Part shown: positions 60,201-64,000 of the stretch, in pieces
How positions within the stretch are numbered: position 1 is the stretch's first letter
Layout of the letters: each line of letters opens with the position of its first letter
Assembly (NCBI RefSeq): GCF_020447205.1
Contig: NZ_JAJAEL010000008.1
Coordinates: 41,640-105,639 of the forward strand
Length of the DNA stretch: 64,000 nucleotides
Direction: 5' to 3'
Source: Thalassolituus alkanivorans
Lineage (GTDB): Bacteria; Pseudomonadota; Gammaproteobacteria; Pseudomonadales; Oceanobacteraceae
Translations under genes and position numbers: made by a program
The notes under the pieces: generated by a model
Databases searched by the model: none
Told to the model about the DNA's origin: nothing
What the model saw: only the letters and a program-made list of their open reading frames with translations

Positions 60201-61016
60201 TTATTGGTAAAACAGCGATGACAGCTCCATATGCTTATGTCCAAGAAACTCCTTTGGACTGACCCCGGTAAACTCTTTAAAATCCCGGATGAAATGTGCC
60301 TGATCGTAGTATTTGCTGGCGTAGGCGATGTCCATCAGTTTGTCGTCTTTATTGTTAAGCAGCATTGTCAAAGCTTGCTGCAAACGAATCACCTTCCCGA
60401 GTTGCTTTGGGCTGAGACCCACCTGTTGCTGAAACTTTCTTTCTAAGCGACGTCTCTGGGCCAGATCCTGTTTGGTTATCGCAGCAATCGGTGTATTCCC
60501 GGATGAGGCTATCAGGGCATCGATCGTTGTTTGTATGATGTTGTCGACAACCTGTTGCTCATTCAGCTTTGATTTCAGGAACGCTTCAGTAATAGCAATT
60601 CTGGACGATGTATCGCTCGCCTGAACAATTGCCTGGGTTAAATCGTCAGCTGTCTTTTCGCCAAACAATTCAGCCAGCGGGGTTTCGGTATTCACCAGAT
60701 TTTTAATTGGCGTGGAGATAAGGCTGGCAAAACTGTGCGGATAGAAGCGAATGGCAAAGGTATTAACATACCCCAGGGGTTCAATAAAAAATGGGGTAGT
60801 GATCTGACCCAGAACCATCGCTCTTGGCTGGATAATAAACTCGTCATCCGAGACATAACGTTTTATATCGTCACCCAGAATAAATGCCATCTCAATGGTG
60901 CCATCGGGAACAATACGCTGCTTCTGGTGATCATCAGAAGCCGGTACTTCCAGAGTCCAGTAACAACTGATAATGGCATCCAGTTCCGCATCGGGTTGAA
61001 AGGTCTGATAGTCCAT
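60201..61016 (-). CDS. AraC-family transcriptional regulator (DUF6597-type N-terminus)
   Basis: A 271-residue regulator. The N-terminal ~140 residues (YQTFQPDAELDAIISCYWTLEVPASDD, IVPDGTIEMAFILGDD, FAIRFYPHSFASLI) are the DUF6597 sensor fold. The C-terminal double HTH has LERKFQQQVGLSPKQLGKVIRLQQAL and DIAYASKYYDQAHFIRDFKEFTGVSPKEF, the standard AraC signature. It is upstream of the VOC gene. Confidence 0.92.
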   Translation of the reverse strand: MDYQTFQPDAELDAIISCYWTLEVPASDDHQKQRIVPDGTIEMAFILGDDIKRYVSDDEFIIQPRAMVLGQITTPFFIEPLGYVNTFAIRFYPHSFASLISTPIKNLVNTETPLAELFGEKTADDLTQAIVQASDTSSRIAITEAFLKSKLNEQQVVDNIIQTTIDALIASSGNTPIAAITKQDLAQRRRLERKFQQQVGLSPKQLGKVIRLQQALTMLLNNKDDKLMDIAYASKYYDQAHFIRDFKEFTGVSPKEFLGHKHMELSSLFYQ

Positions 61017-61402
61017 TTTTATGCTCCTTTGTCAGGCTCCGGTCACCGCCAGTGAGTGCGCCAGTATGAGGTGAGCATGCCCAAATCACCAGCAGAGGCT
61101 TTAACGCCGGTTGGGATGAGCGGCGCTTTCCGGCTCAGGCATGATTTACATTCGTGCTTGCCCGCCTTGCCGGAGGATAGTAAGTTAAACATCAAATGTA
61201 TTAACAGCTTGCACTTATGGCGTACAAGTTGACTGGTTAATGCAGCTCGCAGGAAAAATAAGTTAACAGGCGTGTACGTTTCCAAAAAGGATTTTCGAGT
61301 TATGGATGATTTCTCAGCGGGGTCAATAAGTTACGCGGGGTTTATCGAAAGAGTCGCTCGGGATAAGTGTGCACGCACACTAATACACCGTTATAACTCT
61401 TT
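61017..61402. other. Intergenic region upstream of the small membrane gene
   Basis: There is no convincing gene in this 386-bp gap. AGTGTGC-AC-GCACACT at 61366-61381 is a perfect 7-bp inverted repeat, 21 bases before the 61403 start, and CGTTATAAC follows at 61390-61398, resembling the edge of a cassette (see findings). An 80-codon frame on the minus strand (61043-61285) is not supported. Confidence 0.45.
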
Positions 61403-61786
61403 ATGAAATGGATTCTCTTAATACTACTGGTCGGATTGATTCGGGGCGTTTTACTTCCTGATTACAGATGGCAGCCAAGCATATGGCTAATCCCGTTCGC
61501 CACACCGATAGTTCTGTCAGCATTGGCTGTTTATCTGGCTAGCACAAAGCACCTCGGTAAAGGTGTTGCTATAACTACAGCACTTTTGTCGCTATTGATG
61601 TCTACCTGCATTGGGGGGCTAGTCTATGGAGTTTCAGTTGGTTTTCACTATGTCACTGAAGATACAGAGTCACAGGCAGTTCTCTTGGCCACTATAGGTA
61701 TACAGCTGATCACTTACATCGTTGCCACATTGTTATTTAGTTACTTGGCAACGCGTTATAACAAAAAAAAGAAGCGGACGCAGTAA
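61403..61786 (+). CDS. Small four-helix membrane protein, unknown
   Basis: A 127-residue protein with hydrophobic segments near residues 3-20, 28-46, 53-75 and 90-118, ending in a basic tail (KKKKRT). No homologous family is recognised. The base composition is less GC-rich than the housekeeping part of the window, consistent with transfer. It is one of several small + strand genes in this region. Confidence 0.6.
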   Translation: MKWILLILLVGLIRGVLLPDYRWQPSIWLIPFATPIVLSALAVYLASTKHLGKGVAITTALLSLLMSTCIGGLVYGVSVGFHYVTEDTESQAVLLATIGIQLITYIVATLLFSYLATRYNKKKKRTQ

Positions 61787-61819
61787 ACTGCTGCATTGTG
61801 TTGAGCGTTAGGGGCTACC

Positions 61820-61939
61820 GTGATTTCTGAGTATTGGCGCAATTTTATTACTATTAATTATATAATCGGTTGTGACTTTGAAGTTTCTGAAGAAGACGAC
61901 TTATCTGAGTTTTGCGCTATATGCCCGGAAAGCAAATAG
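61820..61939 (+). pseudogene. Truncated small frame resembling the start of a SMI1-like or unknown protein
   Basis: A GTG start at 61820 gives 39 residues (ISEYWRNFITINYIIG..SEEDDLSEF) and stops at 61937-61939, inside a 14-bp tandem duplication CGGAAAGCAAATAG (61926-61939 and 61940-61953). The text looks like the N-terminus of a longer protein, not a complete small protein. The rest of the expected gene is missing. Probably a fragment. Confidence 0.35.
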
Positions 61940-62111
61940 CGGAAAGCAAATAGGAAATATACAGGCGCTCTAATTATTCAGGTTGTGTTGGGCAGATCAC
62001 GGATCCGATAAATGGCCGATTACCTACCATCGAAAAAATGCTAAAGTCCGGCATACCTGTATCAGGTCATTTTTATACCAATAACTTCCTCAGGAAATCA
62101 AGAGGCTATTT
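61940..62111. other. Gene-free stretch after the truncated frame
   Basis: This AT-richer stretch contains the second copy of the 14-bp duplication (61940-61953) and nothing else that I can interpret. The ribosome-binding site for the next gene is weak (TCAAGAGG before 62112). Confidence 0.3.
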
Positions 62112-62642
62112 ATGTCTGAAAAAGTTAACAAGGAATTCTGGTTGGGCCAGTTATTTACTTTATTAGCGACGGTGGTTGGTGTTTATCTGGCAGCCAATTC
62201 CGGTTTTGAAAAAGCCATCGAATTTGAAAATCTGCAACATCAGCGGGATGTTTACCATGTGCAGCAGTCGTTGCTGGGAGAAATGCAGGTGAATACCGAA
62301 CGTTTACAAAGCTGGGTCGATGAATTTGATAAGGAACCACAGAGTAACAGTATGAGTATGCAGCCCGATAAATATCAGCTGGATACGTTTTTCTGGAATG
62401 CTGCCCAGGAAGGGTCTGCAATTTTTGAAATGCCACATCAGTACGTCAGTGGTATTTCGGATTTTTACCAGCGTGCTGAATATCTTCGCAGCCAGCTGTT
62501 GTCCGGTAACCCGTTTGAAGCGCCGAAAGCTTCGGAGAAACTGCGCCAGTTAACCACTGAAACCCGCATTCAGTTATTAAAAAATATTCAGCAACATATA
62601 ACAGAACAAAAGCAACAGTTACAGAAAACCGGGTTAATCTGA
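62112..62642 (+). CDS. Single-helix membrane protein with cytoplasmic coil, unknown
   Basis: A 176-residue protein. Residues 10-29 (LGQLFTLLATVVGVYLAANS) form one membrane helix, and the rest is a helical, Gln/Glu/Lys-rich domain. No known family is recognised. It is a single gene on the + strand among small accessory genes. Confidence 0.6.
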   Translation: MSEKVNKEFWLGQLFTLLATVVGVYLAANSGFEKAIEFENLQHQRDVYHVQQSLLGEMQVNTERLQSWVDEFDKEPQSNSMSMQPDKYQLDTFFWNAAQEGSAIFEMPHQYVSGISDFYQRAEYLRSQLLSGNPFEAPKASEKLRQLTTETRIQLLKNIQQHITEQKQQLQKTGLI

Positions 62643-62719
62643 TGCTATTGGGAGTGACCCCGCCAGTTAAAATTTACCGGACTTTTTAAGCCCGGCTGAA
62701 ATTTCAAGGAAAGTAATAA

Positions 62720-62965
62720 ATGCCAGAGCTATCAGTGCTTAAAGCTACACATGTTACGGGTCATATTCTAGAAATTGAGTTTAGTGATAATCATGTTTCG
62801 GTAGTTGATTTTGCTCCATTTATCCTTAGTGATGGCCATCCTGATTACGATGTATATAAAGACATCTCTCGCTTTGTGCAGTTTGATTTGCTTGATGGAA
62901 ACTTAAACTGGGACGACTACACAATGATCTTTCCAGTTGAACATCTATACGAAAATAAGTTGTAG
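62720..62965 (+). CDS. DUF2442 family protein
   Basis: An 81-residue protein. VTHVTGHILEIEFSDNHVSVVDFAPFI-type text (KATHVTGHILEIEFSDNHVSVVDF) and FDLLDGNLNWDDYTMIFPVEHLYE match DUF2442, a small protein often next to toxin-antitoxin-like DUF4160 genes; no partner is present here. Followed immediately by the attC-like sequence. Confidence 0.82.
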   Translation: MPELSVLKATHVTGHILEIEFSDNHVSVVDFAPFILSDGHPDYDVYKDISRFVQFDLLDGNLNWDDYTMIFPVEHLYENKL

Positions 62966-62970
62966 GGTGT

Positions 62971-63099
62971 GTTTATAACGAACTGTTTGAGAGTGATTCG
63001 CAACGAGTAGAATTTTTTGTATGTGTCGGGTTGAGTGATTAAGGCTCTGTGCGGTAGCTTTTGTAACGCGTGCATGCACCCGTTAACGCGGTGCTGGGC
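62971..63099 (+). other. Candidate degenerate attC (integron recombination) site
   Basis: The start, GTTTATAACGAACTGTTTGAG then AGTGATTCGCAACG, strongly resembles Vibrio-type attC sequences (GTTATAACAAACTGTTTAAGAGTGATTCGCAACG from memory). It ends near TAACGCGTGCATGCACCCG and TTAACGCGG, also attC-like, but lacks the expected GTTRRRY core at its right end. So it looks decayed. No integrase gene is in the window. Confidence 0.35.
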
Positions 63100-63227
63100 C
63101 TTTCCAGATTTACCAAACATTACACCTTTGGCCCTGTTGTTTATTGCCTCTGCTTACGGGCCTTGCTACCTTCGCCGGCCAATGTGGTGCTATACCGCCT
63201 TACTGTCCATATCTGAGTGAATATCGC

Positions 63228-63539
63228 ATGTTAAAGCTGTTCAGGATTTCAAGCCTGCTGGAAGGCGTCTCTTATCTGGTTATTCTGTGTATAACGCTGG
63301 GCGTGATCAGCCGGGATTTTGTTTATGTGCTCGGGATGACGCACGGTGTGCTGTTTATGCTGTACTTTGTTCTTTCGCTGGCGGCTTCCCATAAGCAGGG
63401 CTGGTCGGTGATTACCTGGCTGCTGGTGTTGCTGGCGTCGCTGATCCCTTTTGCCTTTATTCCGGTTGAGCTGTTTGTCCGCAAAGAGCTGTTAAAGAAT
63501 GAGCAGGCTGCCGCTACCGACCCGGCACTGGGCGCCTGA
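63228..63539 (+). CDS. DUF3817-type membrane protein
   Basis: A 103-residue protein with three helices (FRISSLLEGVSYLVILCITLG, FVYVLGMTHGVLFMLYFVLSLAAS, VITWLLVLLASLIPFAFIPVELF), as in DUF3817/YdzA. RISSLLEGVSYLVIL is the family entry. ATG 63228 is used; a start at 63144 would add 28 unconserved residues. Confidence 0.82.
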   Translation: MLKLFRISSLLEGVSYLVILCITLGVISRDFVYVLGMTHGVLFMLYFVLSLAASHKQGWSVITWLLVLLASLIPFAFIPVELFVRKELLKNEQAAATDPALGA

Positions 63540-63705
63540 TGTTCTTACTGTCCGGGGCTGTGTCCTGCTTATAGCGAGACACAGTCACGGAGTCTGTCAG
63601 GGGCTGGCAGATCTGTGAGCCGATGAAAATACCCGCCAGCCAGATTGAGTCGCTAACCCGCCTTGTCTACAATGGGGCACTTTTTTCTGATGTCAGGTTA
63701 TAAAC

Positions 63706-63954
63706 ATGAGCGACACTAACGCCAAGCCGGCTTTGCCGGATCATCTCTCCGGTAATCCACGCAGCCCACATCACGTTGCTGAGTGTTTTGAGCACGATAT
63801 TGGTATCCGCCTGAATGGTAAGGAACGTACCGACGTTGAAGAATACTGCATCAGCGAAGGCTGGGTAAAAATCCCTTCGCCTAAGGCAAAAGACCGTTTT
63901 GGCCGTCCTATTCTTATTAAACTGAAAGGCGACGTTGAAGCCTTTTATAAGTAA
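63706..63954 (+). CDS. DUF3297 family protein
   Basis: An 82-residue protein. LPDHLSGNPRSPHHVAECFEHDIGIRLNGKERTDVEEYCISEGWVKIP is the whole-length DUF3297 pattern. The function is unknown. A TTACA-type leader and weak GGTTATAAAC precede the ATG. Confidence 0.85.
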   Translation: MSDTNAKPALPDHLSGNPRSPHHVAECFEHDIGIRLNGKERTDVEEYCISEGWVKIPSPKAKDRFGRPILIKLKGDVEAFYK

Positions 63955-64000
63955 GTATTTTCCGGGATTTTCTGTAAGTTCTTTCTATAAGTACCTGCTG

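Noticed and set aside
61043-61285. An 80-codon minus-strand frame upstream of araC
   Set aside because: No homology or start signal, and low-complexity-like text.

Overview
The window is about 64 kb of chromosome from a gammaproteobacterium of the Pseudomonadales/Oceanospirillales type. The evidence is the gene content and order. The blocks HDOD-recG-oxyR...ridA-spoT-rpoZ-gmk-yicC-rph-crc-pyrE...slmA-argB-algC-dut-coaBC-radC-rpmB-rpmG-mutM, ggt/fdx/coaD, rsmD/ftsY-ftsE-ftsX-rpoH and rho-trxA-ppx/ppk-hemB follow, from memory, the arrangement of Pseudomonas aeruginosa. A Crc protein and an AlgC with a membrane-sensor extension also fit that group. A marine hydrocarbon-degrading relative (Oceanospirillaceae-like) is my guess; the sequence does not prove a genus. 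I see no rRNA or tRNA gene, CRISPR array, prophage or complete insertion sequence.

Layout. 1-25.9 kb is mostly housekeeping: an HDOD protein cut by the left edge, DNA repair (recG, radC, mutM), peroxide sensing (oxyR), the stringent response (spoT, rpoZ), nucleotide and cofactor synthesis (gmk, pyrE, dut, coaBC, coaD), division-site control (slmA), arginine synthesis (argB), sugar phosphates (algC), ribosomal proteins L28/L33 and gamma-glutamyltransferase. 26.0-30.6 kb holds an alcohol-to-acid oxidation module (GMC oxidoreductase, Tat-exported small protein, aldehyde dehydrogenase) with a divergent TetR regulator and a palindromic operator. 31.5-37.4 kb carries rsmD, an unknown anchored protein and ftsY-ftsE-ftsX-rpoH. 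A 264-bp MITE-like element with 17-bp terminal inverted repeats and a TA duplication sits between ftsY and ftsE. 37.6-41.1 kb is rho, trxA, ppx.

41.1-51.2 kb is the most interesting part. Between ppx and ppk, normally close neighbours, lie a PAS-domain protein preceded by a 53-bp tandem repeat and a tightly coupled six-gene operon. The operon encodes an E1/ThiF-like adenylating enzyme fused to an acyltransferase-like domain, an acyl-CoA dehydrogenase, an RND/MMPL exporter, a secreted protein of unknown function, a LolA-like periplasmic protein and a DUF1302-like outer-membrane barrel. Read together, the genes suggest that an acylated product is made in the cytoplasm and carried across both membranes. 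The product is unknown.

51.2-59.4 kb continues with ppk and hemB, then an alpha/beta hydrolase plus PF10118 metal-dependent hydrolase pair, a tetR-yciI-tag operon and a thioesterase. tag can only start at a non-canonical AUU/AUA codon. The tetR-thioesterase gap holds a large perfect-type operator. 59.4-63.2 kb is a lower-GC accessory stretch with REP-like palindromes, small orphan genes, a truncated reading frame, a DUF2442 gene and a sequence resembling a Vibrio-type attC site, possibly decayed integron cassettes. The window closes with small DUF3817 and DUF3297 genes.
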